From: Erwinia sp. E_sp_B01_1
GTDB taxonomy: Bacteria > Pseudomonadota > Gammaproteobacteria > Enterobacterales > Enterobacteriaceae
Assembly (NCBI RefSeq): GCF_036865545.1
Contig: NZ_CP142208.1
Location: 868,001-932,000, forward strand
DNA length: 64,000 nt
Direction: 5' to 3'
The position numbers and the translations under genes were made by a program. Positions 46,140 to 56,812 of this stretch are shown one piece after another. Below the pieces are notes generated by a model. That model was not told the DNA's origin, searched no databases, and saw only the letters and a list, made by a program, of their open reading frames with translations. Position 1 is the first letter of the stretch; every line of letters starts with the position of its first letter.

Positions 46140-47153
46140 ATGAACAGACTAACGTGGGTTGATAACCTGCGTGGGATGAGCGTGCTCGCCGTTATTTTTT
46201 TGCACAGCACCATTGCTGTGAACGGCAATGCCGGGCATCTTACCGCAGTGACCAGTGTTGTAAACCATCTGCTGGAACCTGTCAGGCTTGGCCTGATGTT
46301 CTTTGTTTCCGGACTTTTTGTAGAAAGTGGATTAAAAAGAGGATTAAACCTCTTTTATAAAAATAAAGTAAAAAGCATCCTCTACCCTTTCATTATCTGG
46401 GTTGGAATTTATGGTGGTCTTAAACTGCTATTTAATTCAGTTTCTAACAATCCTCAGTCTCCGGCCAATATTATTGTTTCGCACTTAAGCGGCGGCGGAG
46501 ATATAACCTGGTTCCTGCACTCGTTATTTATTTTCTTCCTGGTCGTGCCACTGGTTCGTAAAATTCCTTTCTATATTGTTATCCCGGCTGCCTTGATTCT
46601 CAGCTATGTTATCCCGGAAATTCCTGAGGGTAGCGTCTTCTCAAGTTTTGATAATGGCCACATCAACCGTGCGTTCTACCTGTTCCCGTTCTTTTACCTT
46701 GGGGACTTACTGGTGCGCCGGCAGATGGATATTCCGTCAGCGATCGGCAAGGCTTCTGTACTGCTGCCGTCGCTGCTGTGCTTTATCGCCCTGTCTGCGC
46801 TGAATTTTATGCTGGATGAGAAGATTTCGTGGCAGTTCCTTGCTCCGCTGGCACTCTGCTCAATTCCGCTATTTATCTTTGTAGCGCTGCATACTAATGT
46901 GAAGCTGGTACATTTCGTTGGGGTGAATTCCATCGTCTTTTATCTCTCACATTACCTGGCTATTCAGGTCTTTGCCAAAGCGGTGAAATTTACCAGCGAC
47001 AATGTTTATATGAATGACCTCAAATTTATTGCGGCTTTCCTGTGCGCTCTGCTGCTTCCGCTTACTATCTGCTTGTTACGCAAGCGTGGCATGCTGAACT
47101 TCCTGTTTACGATGAAGAAACCTTCGTCAAAAAGTCCGGTTATGGCGCAGTAA
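46140..47153 (+). CDS. Membrane acyltransferase, family 3 (OafA/OatA-like)
   Basis: 337 residues with about ten hydrophobic helices. The N-terminus RLTWVDNLRGMSVLAVIFLHSTIAV contains the family's catalytic histidine, and RLGLMFFVSGLFVESG holds the conserved arginine helix. Such proteins O-acetylate or otherwise acylate surface polysaccharides, peptidoglycan or small molecules using acyl-CoA. ATG at 46140 has GGGA eight bases before; a TTG at 46122 is less likely. Stands alone between yadH and panD, so target unknown. Confidence 0.87.
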   Translation: MNRLTWVDNLRGMSVLAVIFLHSTIAVNGNAGHLTAVTSVVNHLLEPVRLGLMFFVSGLFVESGLKRGLNLFYKNKVKSILYPFIIWVGIYGGLKLLFNSVSNNPQSPANIIVSHLSGGGDITWFLHSLFIFFLVVPLVRKIPFYIVIPAALILSYVIPEIPEGSVFSSFDNGHINRAFYLFPFFYLGDLLVRRQMDIPSAIGKASVLLPSLLCFIALSALNFMLDEKISWQFLAPLALCSIPLFIFVALHTNVKLVHFVGVNSIVFYLSHYLAIQVFAKAVKFTSDNVYMNDLKFIAAFLCALLLPLTICLLRKRGMLNFLFTMKKPSSKSPVMAQ

Positions 47154-47197
47154 TTCTGGAAATGAAGGGCTGACAACAGCGCCTTTAAGCCAGCAAT

Positions 47198-47227
47198 AAA
47201 AAAGGGCCGATATAATCGGCCCTTTTT
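47198..47227. terminator. Bidirectional terminator between the acyltransferase gene and panD
   Basis: GGGCCGAT (47204-47211) and ATCGGCCC (47215-47222) with six A before and five T after serve both converging genes. Confidence 0.93.
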
Positions 47228-47247
47228 CGTATCTGAAGCAATGCCGG

Positions 47248-47628
47248 TCAGGCAACCTGAACAGGAACCGCTTTTGCCAGACGTTTCATCTGATTGTCGC
47301 CTTCAAAGTAGGCCACTTTTGGCTGCCATTCCCGCGCCTGGGCATCCGGCATTTCGACGTAAGAACAGATAATCAAAAGATCGCCTTCGCAGGCGCAGCG
47401 AGCCGCTGCACCGTTCACGGAGATGATTTTAGATCCGCGCTCTGCCGCAATGGCATAGGTGGAAAAACGCTGGCCGTTGTTGACGTTATAGATGTCGATC
47501 GCTTCATATTGCAGAATGCCGGAAGCGTCGAGGAAATCCTGATCGATGGCGCAGGAACCTTCATAATTGAGATCCGCCTGGGTCACTTTAACCCGGTGAA
47601 GCTTGCCCTGCAGCATAGTACGGTTCAT
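47248..47628 (-). CDS. panD: Aspartate 1-decarboxylase proenzyme PanD
   Basis: 126 residues. Makes beta-alanine for pantothenate. The proenzyme cleaves itself between G24 and S25 (NYEGSC), leaving a pyruvoyl group on S25. C-terminal [20 protein letters not shown] matches the family. Lies 55 bp after panC on the minus strand, completing a panB-panC-panD cluster. Confidence 0.96.
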   Translation of the reverse strand: MNRTMLQGKLHRVKVTQADLNYEGSCAIDQDFLDASGILQYEAIDIYNVNNGQRFSTYAIAAERGSKIISVNGAAARCACEGDLLIICSYVEMPDAQAREWQPKVAYFEGDNQMKRLAKAVPVQVA

Positions 47629-47683
47629 AACCTTGTTACCTTTCCCGGAAAAAAACAGCCCAGAATTTCCTGAGCGTGAAGGA

Positions 47684-48538
47684 TTACTGCGTCAGATCAA
47701 CTTGCTGATTATCAATCAATCTCGCTTTACCCAGCCAGGCAGCCATGAGGATCACGGCGCGCTGGCTGTCCACGTTAAGCGGCAACAGCGTGTCGGCATC
47801 GCAAATCGCCAGACCATCGGGCTGTAGTCCCTTAACAGAGAGTGCCGCATTGGCATCGGCCACAATCTCATCCACATGGCGCTCACCGTTGGAGAGTCGC
47901 TCAGCCATGTTGTTCATCACCTTGCTCAGCACTGGCGCAAGCTTGCGTTCTTCAGCGGTGAGATAGCCATTGCGTGAACTCAGCGCCAGGCCATCTTTAG
48001 CCCGGACGGTGGGCACGCCGATGATGCTGATATCATAGCCCATGTCCGCCACCATTTTGCGGATCAGCGCCAGCTGCTGGTAGTCCTTCTCGCCGAAGAA
48101 GGCCATGTCCGGCTGAACGAGGTTAAAGAGCTTGCTGACGATAGTCGACACGCCGCGGAAATGTCCGGGGCGGCTGGCGCCTTCAAGCAGGCTGGAAAGG
48201 CCAGGAACATCGACAAAGGTCTGCTCGCTCAGGCCTTTCGGGTAAACATCCCCCGGTGCCGGTGAAAAGACCAGATCGACTTTGCGACGGTTCAACTTTT
48301 CGCAATCTTCCTGCAGGGTGCGGGGGTAACGAGCCAGGTCATCCGGGCGTTCAAACTGCATCGGATTAACAAAGATCGACACCACCACAATGTCCGCCTG
48401 CTCGCGGGCTTCATCCACCAGCGTCATATGCCCGTCATGCAGGTTGCCCATGGTAGGAACCAGCGCAATACGTTTTCCGTCCTGCCGCCAGCGACGTATC
48501 TCACGACGCAGCATTGGCAGGGTTTCAATAATCAGCAC
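47684..48538 (-). CDS. panC: Pantothenate synthetase PanC (GTG start)
   Basis: 284 residues. Joins pantoate and beta-alanine with ATP. The HIGH-like motif is MGNLHDGH and the KMSKS-like site is in [26 protein letters not shown] and [15 protein letters not shown] are also conserved. The first codon is GTG (minus strand 48536-48538), with GGAGAAGG upstream, giving (M)LIIETLPML as in E. coli. Confidence 0.96.
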   Translation of the reverse strand: MLIIETLPMLRREIRRWRQDGKRIALVPTMGNLHDGHMTLVDEAREQADIVVVSIFVNPMQFERPDDLARYPRTLQEDCEKLNRRKVDLVFSPAPGDVYPKGLSEQTFVDVPGLSSLLEGASRPGHFRGVSTIVSKLFNLVQPDMAFFGEKDYQQLALIRKMVADMGYDISIIGVPTVRAKDGLALSSRNGYLTAEERKLAPVLSKVMNNMAERLSNGERHVDEIVADANAALSVKGLQPDGLAICDADTLLPLNVDSQRAVILMAAWLGKARLIDNQQVDLTQ

Positions 48539-48553
48539 AGACCTTCTCCTGTA

Positions 48554-49348
48554 TTAGTGAAAACTGTGTTCTTCGGCCGGGTAACTACCCGCTTCGACTT
48601 CCGCAACATACTGCCTGACGGCGGCGCGAATATCGCCCGTTTCCGTGAGGAAATTTTTCGCAAATTTGGGGATGTGGCCGCCGGTAATGCCGAATGCATC
48701 GTGCATGACCAGAATCTGACCATCGGTAACATTGCCCGCACCAATCCCAATCACCGGGATGGCCAGTGCCTGAGTAATTCGCTCCGCCAGCGCAACAGGC
48801 ACGCATTCCAGCACCATCATTTGGGCACCTGCCGCTTCCAGCGCCAGCGCATCGGCCAGCAGCAGCTCTGCGGCTTCGCTGTCCCGGCCCTGAACCTTGT
48901 AGCCGCCGAAGATGTTCACGGACTGCGGCGTCAGACCCAGATGCCCACACACAGGCACTGCACGTTCGGTTAACTGTTTCACCGTTTCCGCCAGCCACTT
49001 TCCGCCTTCCAGTTTGACCATGTTGGCTCCGGCACGCATCAGTTGTGCCGCACTGTCAAAGGTTTGCTCTGGGGTGGCGTAAGTCATAAATGGCAGATCG
49101 GAGAGCAGCATCGCAGAGGGCGCGCCACGGCGAACCGTCTGAGTGTGGTAAACAATGTCTGCCAGGGTTACAGGCAGGGTGGAATCATGCCCCTGAACCA
49201 CCATGCCCAGTGAATCGCCCACCAGCATCACCTGGATGCCCTCATCGGCGAACAGGCGGGCAAAGCTGAAATCATAGGCGGTAATCGAAGCAAATTTCCG
49301 CCCGCTCTTTTTCCACTGGCGAAGGGTAGAGACCGTTGTCGGTTTCAT
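48554..49348 (-). CDS. panB: Ketopantoate hydroxymethyltransferase PanB
   Basis: 264 residues, as in E. coli. First committed step of pantothenate synthesis. Motifs: [36 protein letters not shown] (metal Asp), [10 protein letters not shown] and [13 protein letters not shown]. panC begins 15 bp after its stop. Confidence 0.97.
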   Translation of the reverse strand: MKPTTVSTLRQWKKSGRKFASITAYDFSFARLFADEGIQVMLVGDSLGMVVQGHDSTLPVTLADIVYHTQTVRRGAPSAMLLSDLPFMTYATPEQTFDSAAQLMRAGANMVKLEGGKWLAETVKQLTERAVPVCGHLGLTPQSVNIFGGYKVQGRDSEAAELLLADALALEAAGAQMMVLECVPVALAERITQALAIPVIGIGAGNVTDGQILVMHDAFGITGGHIPKFAKNFLTETGDIRAAVRQYVAEVEAGSYPAEEHSFH

Positions 49349-49408
49349 CGCAACCTCTGTAAGCGTGTTCTGATGGGCGTATCTTAATGGAAGGGAAGGG
49401 GGTTTGCA

Positions 49409-49888
49409 CTACCAGCGCTGAATGGCACTCGCATCCAGGCGGGCGAGCATCTCAGCCGCCGGGGTTCCGTCAGGGAAGGTGATGGCCGGGGCGATGTCCA
49501 GCAAGGGAACCAGCATAAAAGCGCGATTGGCGATGTCGTAATGGGGAACGATCAGGCGTGGCGTGTTCAGCGTAAGATCGCCAAACAGCATGATATCGAG
49601 ATCCAGCGTGCGCGGCCCCCAGCGATGATCTTTCCGTACGCGACCCTGTTCAAGCTCAATGCGCTGAGTCTGATCCAGTAAGGCTTCCGGCGTTAGTGTG
49701 GTTTCCAGCGCTACGGCAGCGTTGAGATAATCGGGCTGGTCGGGCGGGCCATAAGGCGGCGTGCGGTAAAACGAAGAGGTGGCTACCAGCGTGGTCTGCG
49801 GGATAGCAGCCATTGCATCAAGTGCGGCCTGCACCTGATGCAATGGATTGGCAAGATTGCTGCCTAACGCGAGATAAACGCGGGTCAT
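49409..49888 (-). CDS. folK: HPPK, folate synthesis kinase FolK
   Basis: 159 residues. Transfers pyrophosphate from ATP to 6-hydroxymethyl-dihydropterin. Motifs: [10 protein letters not shown] at the N-terminus, the catalytic [16 protein letters not shown] (metal aspartates in DLD) and [18 protein letters not shown]. Its ATG overlaps the stop of pcnB (ATGA), so the two are translationally coupled. Confidence 0.96.
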   Translation of the reverse strand: MTRVYLALGSNLANPLHQVQAALDAMAAIPQTTLVATSSFYRTPPYGPPDQPDYLNAAVALETTLTPEALLDQTQRIELEQGRVRKDHRWGPRTLDLDIMLFGDLTLNTPRLIVPHYDIANRAFMLVPLLDIAPAITFPDGTPAAEMLARLDASAIQRW

Positions 49889-51303
49889 GCGTTGCTGTTG
49901 CTACCATCACGGCGTGGGCCGGGAACGCGCTTGCGCGGGCGGCGGGTGCGGCGGCGTGGAACCGGATCGTCACCTAAGGTGTTCAGCATCGTTTTCTGCT
50001 GCGGGGGCGCAGAAACCTGGAAGTCGTTCCACCAGGCGGTCAGCTTCAACAATTCCTGATTATTTTCCACTTCCGCACGCAGGGCCAGCAGGTCATAGGC
50101 GGCGCGGAATTTAGGATGCTCCATCAGCTTCCACGCACGTTTGCCATGCCGGCGGGAGAGGCGAAGCTGCAGCTGCCAGATATCGCGAACCAGCGTGGTA
50201 ATGCGTTTTGGAATGGCCAGCGAACGGCAGGCTTCATCCAGCACGTCATTCATCGCCAGAGCAAAAGCATCGTAGTAAGCCAGACCGCTCTCCTGAGCAA
50301 TTTTCTGCGCCGCTTCAAGCTGCGGATACCAGAACATTGCTGAGAACAGGAAGGCCGGATTGACGCGCATATCATTGTGAATGCGATGATCGGTGTTTTT
50401 CAGCACCTGAACGATCATCCGCTCCATATTGCTGTCACCTTTTTCCGTAAAGTAACGGCTGATGGTGGGGAACAGCGGCTGGAACAGTTGATATTCACGC
50501 AGTTGCAGATAGGTGCTGTATCCGTAGCCAGCCTGGAGCAGCTTGAGGGTCTCTTCAAACAGACGGGCAGGCGGGATGTCATGCAGCAGCGTAGCAAGAC
50601 GCGGGATCGGCTCAGCCGTTTCAGCTGCAACTGACATATCCAGCTTGGCCGCGAAGCGAACCACACGCAGCATCCGCACCGGATCTTCACGGTAGCGCGT
50701 TTCCGGATCGCCAATCAGGCGTACGATGCCCTGCTGGAGGTCGTTCAGACCGCCAACATGATCGCGCACGGTGAAGTCCGCCACGCTGTAATAAAGGCTG
50801 TTGATGGTGAGATCGCGGCGCTGGGCATCGTCTTCGAGGGTGCCGAAAATATTGTCGCGCAGCAGCATCCCGTTCTGGCCACGCTGGGAACTGTTACGAT
50901 CCTCAACGATTTGTTCGGCTTCGTGATGTCCACGGAAGGTGGCAACCTCGATAATTTCCGGGCCAAACATGACGTGCGCCAGACGGAAGCGACGGCCAAC
51001 CAGACGGCAGTTACGGAACAGTTTACGCATCTGCTCCGGCGTGGCGTTGGTGGTGACATCAAAATCTTTCGGTTTTTTACCCAGCAGTAAGTCGCGGACA
51101 CCCCCGCCTACCAGATAGGCTTCGTAACCGGCTTTATTCAGGCGATACAACACCTTGAGGGCATTTTCACTGATGTCTTTACGCGAGATATTATGACGAT
51201 CGCGAGGAGTGATGATCATCTGATGCACTTCACCGACCTCTGCGGGCGCCTCGTCTTCGCGACTCAAAACTTTTCGGCAAAAATTAGCAACTCGGGTAAA
51301 AAT
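49885..51303 (-). CDS. pcnB: Poly(A) polymerase I PcnB, with apparent AUU start
   Basis: Adds poly(A) to RNA 3' ends, marking them for decay, and sets ColE1-type plasmid copy number. With the start at ATT (minus strand, 51301-51303) the protein begins (M)[16 protein letters not shown] like E. coli PcnB and has 472 residues. GAGG lies six bases upstream of ATT. An ATG 21 bases upstream (51324) is in frame but overlaps that region and lacks a ribosome site. The nucleotidyltransferase motif [17 protein letters not shown] puts the metal aspartates at D80 and D82; the C-terminus is basic ([10 protein letters not shown]). Confidence 0.92.
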   Translation of the reverse strand: MFTRVANFCRKVLSREDEAPAEVGEVHQMIITPRDRHNISRKDISENALKVLYRLNKAGYEAYLVGGGVRDLLLGKKPKDFDVTTNATPEQMRKLFRNCRLVGRRFRLAHVMFGPEIIEVATFRGHHEAEQIVEDRNSSQRGQNGMLLRDNIFGTLEDDAQRRDLTINSLYYSVADFTVRDHVGGLNDLQQGIVRLIGDPETRYREDPVRMLRVVRFAAKLDMSVAAETAEPIPRLATLLHDIPPARLFEETLKLLQAGYGYSTYLQLREYQLFQPLFPTISRYFTEKGDSNMERMIVQVLKNTDHRIHNDMRVNPAFLFSAMFWYPQLEAAQKIAQESGLAYYDAFALAMNDVLDEACRSLAIPKRITTLVRDIWQLQLRLSRRHGKRAWKLMEHPKFRAAYDLLALRAEVENNQELLKLTAWWNDFQVSAPPQQKTMLNTLGDDPVPRRRTRRPRKRVPGPRRDGSNSNA

Positions 51304-51354
51304 GGGACACCTCGATAGTGACATTTACGCTTAGCGATAAAAAACAGCGGCTAA

Positions 51355-52260
51355 TCATAGCTCAGTGAAGCCCGTTTGAGAATGCTCATCTTTCTGCAGG
51401 GCGTCCTGACGCGGGATTTTAGCCACATCCCAGTGAATAATGGCCTGCTGTATTAACGCAGACAGCGACCGATCCTGCCAGCCTTCACTGACCGGCTGAC
51501 CCAGAAAATGTAATGCCTGCACTATGGCAGGGCGTGCATCCCCGGTGGGCAAGGGGGCAGCATGGTTCTGTTTTGACAGCTTATTGCCGTCGGGCCCCAT
51601 CACCAGCGGTAAATGGAGATAAGCCGGGACAGGCCAGCCGAATTGCTTAAAAAGGGCAATCTGTCTGACCGTTGGCTCAATCAGATCCGCGCCCCTGACC
51701 ACTTCCGTAATGCCCTGATAACGATCGTCAACCACTACCGCCAGGTTATAGGCAAACAGCCCATCCCGGCGATGAATAATGAAATCTTCGGCGGCCAGTC
51801 CGGGGTTCGCACTCACTTCACCCCGTAGAGCATCCTGAAAACGCTGAACAGGCTGGTCTACTCGTAAGCGTACTGCTGCATTTTCCGGGCCAATCTGTCT
51901 GTTCCGGCAGTGACCATCGTAAAATCCCCCCAGCTGCTGGATACGGCTTCGCGTGCAGGTACAGTAATAGCTGTGGCCGCGATCTTTAAGCCAGAGCAGG
52001 GCATCACGGTAGGCCTGATGTCGTGCCGATTGCCACAGCACGTCGCCGTCCCATGCAAGACCATGCTGTTCAAGCTGCTGAAGGATATGCTTAGCGGCTC
52101 CTGACACTTCACGAGGGGGATCGATATCCTCGATACGCACCAGCCATTTTCCATGCCGGGCACGGGCCTGCAGAAAACTGCCCAAAGCAGCAATCAGGGA
52201 GCCAAAATGCAAAACGCCAGAGGGGGAGGGGGCAAAACGCCCAATATAAGAAGATGACAT
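51355..52260 (-). CDS. gluQ: Glutamyl-Q tRNA(Asp) synthetase GluQ
   Basis: 301 residues. Truncated GluRS-like enzyme that attaches glutamate to queuosine in tRNA-Asp. N-terminus [18 protein letters not shown] carries the HIGH-like signature; the zinc site is in CTCTRSRIQ...GHC; the KMSKS-like motif is [10 protein letters not shown] at 52260 gives the family length; an ATG at 52323, touching the dksA stop, is possible but has no good ribosome site. Confidence 0.94.
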   Translation of the reverse strand: MSSSYIGRFAPSPSGVLHFGSLIAALGSFLQARARHGKWLVRIEDIDPPREVSGAAKHILQQLEQHGLAWDGDVLWQSARHQAYRDALLWLKDRGHSYYCTCTRSRIQQLGGFYDGHCRNRQIGPENAAVRLRVDQPVQRFQDALRGEVSANPGLAAEDFIIHRRDGLFAYNLAVVVDDRYQGITEVVRGADLIEPTVRQIALFKQFGWPVPAYLHLPLVMGPDGNKLSKQNHAAPLPTGDARPAIVQALHFLGQPVSEGWQDRSLSALIQQAIIHWDVAKIPRQDALQKDEHSQTGFTEL

Positions 52261-52322
52261 CGTAGTAGAGACCGGCAGTGAAGCGGGTTGTTGACCTGCC
52301 TCACTGCACAATCCAATGACCA

Positions 52323-52778
52323 TTAACCGGCCATTTGTTTTTCGCGGATTTCCGCCAGCGTTTTACAGTCGATGCAAAGATCGGCGGTAGGACGTGCTTC
52401 AAGGCGACGGATACCGATTTCAACGCCACAGGACTCGCAGTAGCCGAAATCGTCATCTTCCACTTTCTTCAGCGTCTTCTCGATCTTCTTGATCAGCTTG
52501 CGCTCGCGGTCGCGGTTACGCAGTTCAAGGCTAAATTCCTCTTCCTGTGCAGCGCGGTCAACCGGATCGGGGAAGTTGGCGGCTTCATCTTGCATATGAG
52601 ATACCGTGCGATCAACTTCATCCCGAAGCTGGTTACGCCAGGCTTCAAGGATCTTCTTGAAATGCTCCAGCTGGGCTTCATTCATGTACTCTTCGCCCGG
52701 CTTCTCTTGGTATGGCTCCACCCCAGCGATGGCGAGAATACTCAGGGACGAGGTTTTACGGGTTTGCCCTTCTTGCAT
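52323..52778 (-). CDS. dksA: RNA polymerase-binding factor DksA
   Basis: 151 residues, the E. coli length. With ppGpp it inserts a coiled coil into the RNA polymerase secondary channel during the stringent response. The coiled-coil tip carries [11 protein letters not shown]; the zinc finger is CESCGVEIG...CIDC. AGGAG precedes the ATG at 52778; a frame extension upstream is ignored. In E. coli the first gene of dksA-gluQ. Confidence 0.98.
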   Translation of the reverse strand: MQEGQTRKTSSLSILAIAGVEPYQEKPGEEYMNEAQLEHFKKILEAWRNQLRDEVDRTVSHMQDEAANFPDPVDRAAQEEEFSLELRNRDRERKLIKKIEKTLKKVEDDDFGYCESCGVEIGIRRLEARPTADLCIDCKTLAEIREKQMAG

Positions 52779-52958
52779 GTTGTTTCTCCTGGATAACACG
52801 CACTATCGATCCCCAGTGGGGATAAAAACAGGTCGCTATAAATAGCAGAAGCGATCAAGGTTGGCAATTATTCCTGAACATGCCTTGACAAGCCTGTGAG
52901 TAAAAGCGTATTTGGGCGCCCCTACGGGCTCGCTTATAACAGCAAATTGCGCCTTACT

Positions 52959-53663
52959 TTACAACTCCACAACCAAAGGCTTTTTCAATAACATTTCATC
53001 CGGGGATAACTGCGCTTTGTAGCAAAGCACTTCAACCCCGCTCTGCTGAGCCTGTGCCAGTAGTTCTGCGTAACGTGCGTCTATATGGCGCGCCGGGGAA
53101 ACGTCCTCAATCCCCGAGTGCAGAACGGCAAAAAACAGAACCGCACGTTCGCCATTTTCAGAAATCTTCGCCAGTTCGCGAAGGTGTTTTTGGCCCCGTT
53201 CGGTTACCGCATCCGGAAAATACCCTTTTCCTTGCTGTAACAGCGTCACGGATTTGACTTCAATATAGCAGTTTACCCGGTCATCCGCCTGCAACAGAAA
53301 GTCGATGCGGCTTTTTTCTGCGCCGTATTTGACCTCAGCGCGTATATCGCTGTAACCGGAAAATTCTGGAATCACTCCCAGGGAAAACGCCTCTTTAACT
53401 AAGCTGTTGGCCCGTAAGGTATTCACACAAATCCAGTCGCCCTGCTGCGTTTGCGTAAGCTCCCAGCTGTGCGGGTATTTTCGCGTCAGACTGTCTGACG
53501 TGGAGTACCACACGGTGTCGCCAGGGGTAGCACAGCCGGTCATTGCCCCGGTATTGGCACAATGAATGGTCAGCGTTTCGCCTTCTGGCGTGATTACATC
53601 GGCCAGAAAACGTTTGTAACGCTTAATCAGCGTTGCCGGATGCAGCGCAGGCATAAACTTCAT
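52959..53663 (-). CDS. sfsA: SfsA family DNA-binding/nuclease-like protein
   Basis: 234 residues. Called sugar fermentation stimulation protein in E. coli; role still poorly known. Conserved blocks: [42 protein letters not shown] and [16 protein letters not shown], with a nuclease-like D-EVK arrangement. Its ATG overlaps the stop of thpR by four bases. Confidence 0.95.
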   Translation of the reverse strand: MKFMPALHPATLIKRYKRFLADVITPEGETLTIHCANTGAMTGCATPGDTVWYSTSDSLTRKYPHSWELTQTQQGDWICVNTLRANSLVKEAFSLGVIPEFSGYSDIRAEVKYGAEKSRIDFLLQADDRVNCYIEVKSVTLLQQGKGYFPDAVTERGQKHLRELAKISENGERAVLFFAVLHSGIEDVSPARHIDARYAELLAQAQQSGVEVLCYKAQLSPDEMLLKKPLVVEL

Positions 53664-54199
53664 GGTGTTTCCTGTAAAAGTGCCCAGTCTGCAAGCTGCT
53701 GATAACGCGTACTGCCCCTGGCGTAAAGGGACTGAAACAGCGCAAAGCGCTCAACACGAAACTGCCAGCGGAAATTCCTCGGCGGTAACGAGACCGGCTG
53801 CGTAGCGTTACGCAGTAATGTGACATGCGGATGAAAAGGCAGGGGACTTTGATAGCAGCCACTTCGGGCGGCCTGCGATCGCAACAGCTCAGCCAGCTGT
53901 AACAGCCCGCGAGGCGCCTGTTTTGGCCCCAGCCAGACCACGCCAGAACGGGGCCAGTGGCCGGCATCATCCAGGGTCAGTGTGAAAGCACGCTGTTGGA
54001 TTCGCCCTGCAAGCTGTTTCAGGGCCCGCGCTTTTTCTTCGCTGATATCGCCGAGGAACGCCAGCGTCAGATGCAAATTTCCCGAGGCTACCGGACGTCC
54101 GGCTGCTTCAGGAAAGGTGGCTGCCCGCCACTGAATGACGCTCTGCCTGCTCTCTTCCGGCAAACTGATGCCGAAGAAAAGCCTTTTATGCTCACTCAT
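53660..54199 (-). CDS. thpR: RNA 2',3'-cyclic phosphodiesterase ThpR (LigT)
   Basis: 179 residues. 2H phosphoesterase with its two HxT motifs, HLTLAF and HVTLLR. Opens 2',3'-cyclic phosphates on RNA. First gene of thpR-sfsA, divergent from hrpB. Confidence 0.94.
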   Translation of the reverse strand: MSEHKRLFFGISLPEESRQSVIQWRAATFPEAAGRPVASGNLHLTLAFLGDISEEKARALKQLAGRIQQRAFTLTLDDAGHWPRSGVVWLGPKQAPRGLLQLAELLRSQAARSGCYQSPLPFHPHVTLLRNATQPVSLPPRNFRWQFRVERFALFQSLYARGSTRYQQLADWALLQETP

Positions 54200-54276
54200 G
54201 GTGCTCTCCGGTTTTCCAGAAACAGGGATGCTACAATGCCTGTCCTGTTAAGACCATGATGTTCTGGAGCAAAAAC

Positions 54277-56718
54277 GTGAGTTCATTACCGGTAAGCGTA
54301 GTGTTGCCTGACCTGCTGTCAGCCCTGCGGGGATCAAAGCAGGTGCTGCTGGCGGCACCTACCGGCGCAGGTAAGTCTACCTGGCTTCCGTTGCAAATTT
54401 TGCAACAGCCTGATTTCCAGGGCCGCATTCTTTTACTGGAGCCGCGGCGTCTGGCGGCCCGTAATGTCGCGCAACGGCTGGCGGAGCTGCTTGGTCAGCA
54501 GCCGGGTGAAACCGTTGGTTATCGCATGCGTTCAGAAAGCCGAGTCGGACCGGCAACCCGGCTGGAAGTGGTGACTGAAGGGATACTGACGCGCATGCTG
54601 CAACAGGATCCCATGCTGGAGGGCGTCTCGCTGGTGATCCTGGATGAATTCCACGAACGCAGTTTGCAGGCCGATCTGGCGCTGGCATTGCTGCTGGATG
54701 TGCAGCAGGGGCTGCGGGATGACCTTAAAATTCTGCTGATGTCCGCCACGCTGGACAACCAGCGGTTGCAGGCTTTATTGCCAGATGCGCCGGTGATTTG
54801 CTCCGAAGGACGCTCTTTCCCGGTTGAACGACGTTACGCCTCTTTAGCCACAAATTATCGCTTTGATGAAGCCGTGGCCCGGCAGGTCAGCCAGCTTCTG
54901 CGTGAAGAGAGCGGCTCCCTGCTGTTGTTCCTGCCCGGCGTTGGCGAGATTCAGCGGGTGCAAACTCAACTTGCCGCGATGATCGGCAGCGATATCGATC
55001 TCTGTCCTTTATATGGCGCGTTGCCGCTGACAGAACAGCGCAAGGCTATTCTCCCCGCAGCCCCAGGCCGACGTAAGGTGGTGCTGGCAACCAATATTGC
55101 CGAGACCAGCCTGACGATTGAAGGTATCCGGCTGGTGGTGGATGCGGCGCTGGAAAGAACCGGATTATTTGACACCCGCACCGGCCTGACCCGGCTGATT
55201 ACGCAGCGCGTCAGCCAGGCTTCCATGACGCAGAGAGCCGGGCGGGCGGGCCGTCTTGAGCCGGGTATCTGCCTGCATCTCACCGCTAAAGATCAGGCCG
55301 AACGCGCAACCAGTCATGCGGAGGCGGAGATCCTGCACAGTGATTTGGCCTCACTGTGGCTGGATTTACTGCTGTGGGGATGCCGCGACGTCAGCCAGTT
55401 GACGTGGCTGGACACGCCACCGGAGCATAATCTCCGGCAGGCAAAACAGTTGCTGTTGCGGCTGGGCGCTGTCGACAATGCAGGTATGCTGACCGCTAAA
55501 GGAAGGCATATGGCCAGCCTGGGCAGCGAGCCGCGTTTTGCTGCGATGCTGATCGGTGCCGGTCAGGAGGCCGATGCTGTGGCGACAGCAGCACTGCTGG
55601 TGGCGATGCTGGAGGAACCGGCACGGGGCAGCAGCGATCTGCGGGACAGTTTCCATCGCCGTCAGCCAAACTGGCAAAAGCGTGCCATGCAGTTGCAAAA
55701 GCGGCTGAAGGTGACGGGAGGCGTGGCCGACAGTGAACTGATTGCTCCGTTGCTGGCGGGCGCTTTCCCCGACAGGATTGCACGCCGCCGGGGGGCTGAA
55801 GGCCGCTATCAACTGGCTAACGGCATGGGGGCAATGCTGGAGAGTGAAGAAGCGCTGACCCGCTATGAGTGGCTGATTGTTCCGGCATTGATTCAGGGCA
55901 GTGCGCAACCAGATGCGCGTATTCTCCAGGCTTTACCAGCCGACATCGGGGAGTTAACCAGGCAGTGCCCTCAGCTCTCTGAGCAACGCACAGAAGTGGA
56001 ATGGGATCAGGAGCGGGGGACATTAAGGGCGTGGCGGCGTGAACAGATTGGCGAGCTGGTGATCAAATCTCAGCCGCTGAACAAACCTGATGAGGCGGAG
56101 CTGCATCCGGCGATGCTGCGGTGGATCCGCACCAAAGGGCTGGAGGTGCTTAACTGGACGCCGCAGGCAGAACAGCTGCGTATCCGTCTGGTTTGTGCTC
56201 AACAGTGGCTCCCGGAAGAGTCGTGGCCCTCAGCCGCTGAAGCCGATTTGCTGGCGTCGCTGGAGAAGTGGCTGTTACCCGCCATGAGCGGCGTGCGCGA
56301 TGCCAGAGGCCTGAAACAGCTTGATGCTGTCAGCGCTTTATTACAATTGCTCACATGGTCACAGCGTCAGCAACTGGATACTGTGCTGCCAACTCATTAC
56401 ACTGTGCCGACCGGAAGCCGGCTCCCCATCCGTTATGATGATGAAAAGCCCCCGGCGCTGGCGGTTCGCCTGCAGGAGATGTTCGGCGAAGCGAAAAACC
56501 CCGCGGTGGCGGGTGGGCGCGTCCCTCTGGTCCTTGAGTTGCTTTCACCCGCACAGCGGCCTCTGCAAATTACCCGCGATCTGGCCGGGTTCTGGCAGGG
56601 CGCTTACCGCGAAGTGCAGAAAGAGATGAAAGGACGCTATCCAAAGCACTCATGGCCGGACGATCCGGCGACTGCGCTGCCAACCCGGCGCACCAAAAAA
56701 TATTCAGCGCCTTCCTGA
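54277..56718 (+). CDS. hrpB: DEAH-box ATP-dependent helicase HrpB (GTG start)
   Basis: 813 residues. Walker A APTGAGKST, DEFH box (VILDEFHERS), motif III MSATLD, and TQRAGRAGR in motif VI, followed by HrpB-type C-terminal domains ending KGRYPKHSWPDDP. GTG at 54277 (VSSLPVSVVLPDLL) has TGGAG upstream and aligns with MSSLPVAAVLPELL of E. coli; an ATG at 54256 is in frame but lacks a good site. Its RNA role in the cell is not well defined. Confidence 0.94.
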   Translation: MSSLPVSVVLPDLLSALRGSKQVLLAAPTGAGKSTWLPLQILQQPDFQGRILLLEPRRLAARNVAQRLAELLGQQPGETVGYRMRSESRVGPATRLEVVTEGILTRMLQQDPMLEGVSLVILDEFHERSLQADLALALLLDVQQGLRDDLKILLMSATLDNQRLQALLPDAPVICSEGRSFPVERRYASLATNYRFDEAVARQVSQLLREESGSLLLFLPGVGEIQRVQTQLAAMIGSDIDLCPLYGALPLTEQRKAILPAAPGRRKVVLATNIAETSLTIEGIRLVVDAALERTGLFDTRTGLTRLITQRVSQASMTQRAGRAGRLEPGICLHLTAKDQAERATSHAEAEILHSDLASLWLDLLLWGCRDVSQLTWLDTPPEHNLRQAKQLLLRLGAVDNAGMLTAKGRHMASLGSEPRFAAMLIGAGQEADAVATAALLVAMLEEPARGSSDLRDSFHRRQPNWQKRAMQLQKRLKVTGGVADSELIAPLLAGAFPDRIARRRGAEGRYQLANGMGAMLESEEALTRYEWLIVPALIQGSAQPDARILQALPADIGELTRQCPQLSEQRTEVEWDQERGTLRAWRREQIGELVIKSQPLNKPDEAELHPAMLRWIRTKGLEVLNWTPQAEQLRIRLVCAQQWLPEESWPSAAEADLLASLEKWLLPAMSGVRDARGLKQLDAVSALLQLLTWSQRQQLDTVLPTHYTVPTGSRLPIRYDDEKPPALAVRLQEMFGEAKNPAVAGGRVPLVLELLSPAQRPLQITRDLAGFWQGAYREVQKEMKGRYPKHSWPDDPATALPTRRTKKYSAPS

Positions 56719-56812
56719 GTGATATCTTTCAGAAGGTTCCCGTTCCGAAGCTAACTGAGTAAGAACAAAGTAGTCGGCCCTGCCGACGGCAGTTCCTGGA
56801 GAAAAGAAACGC

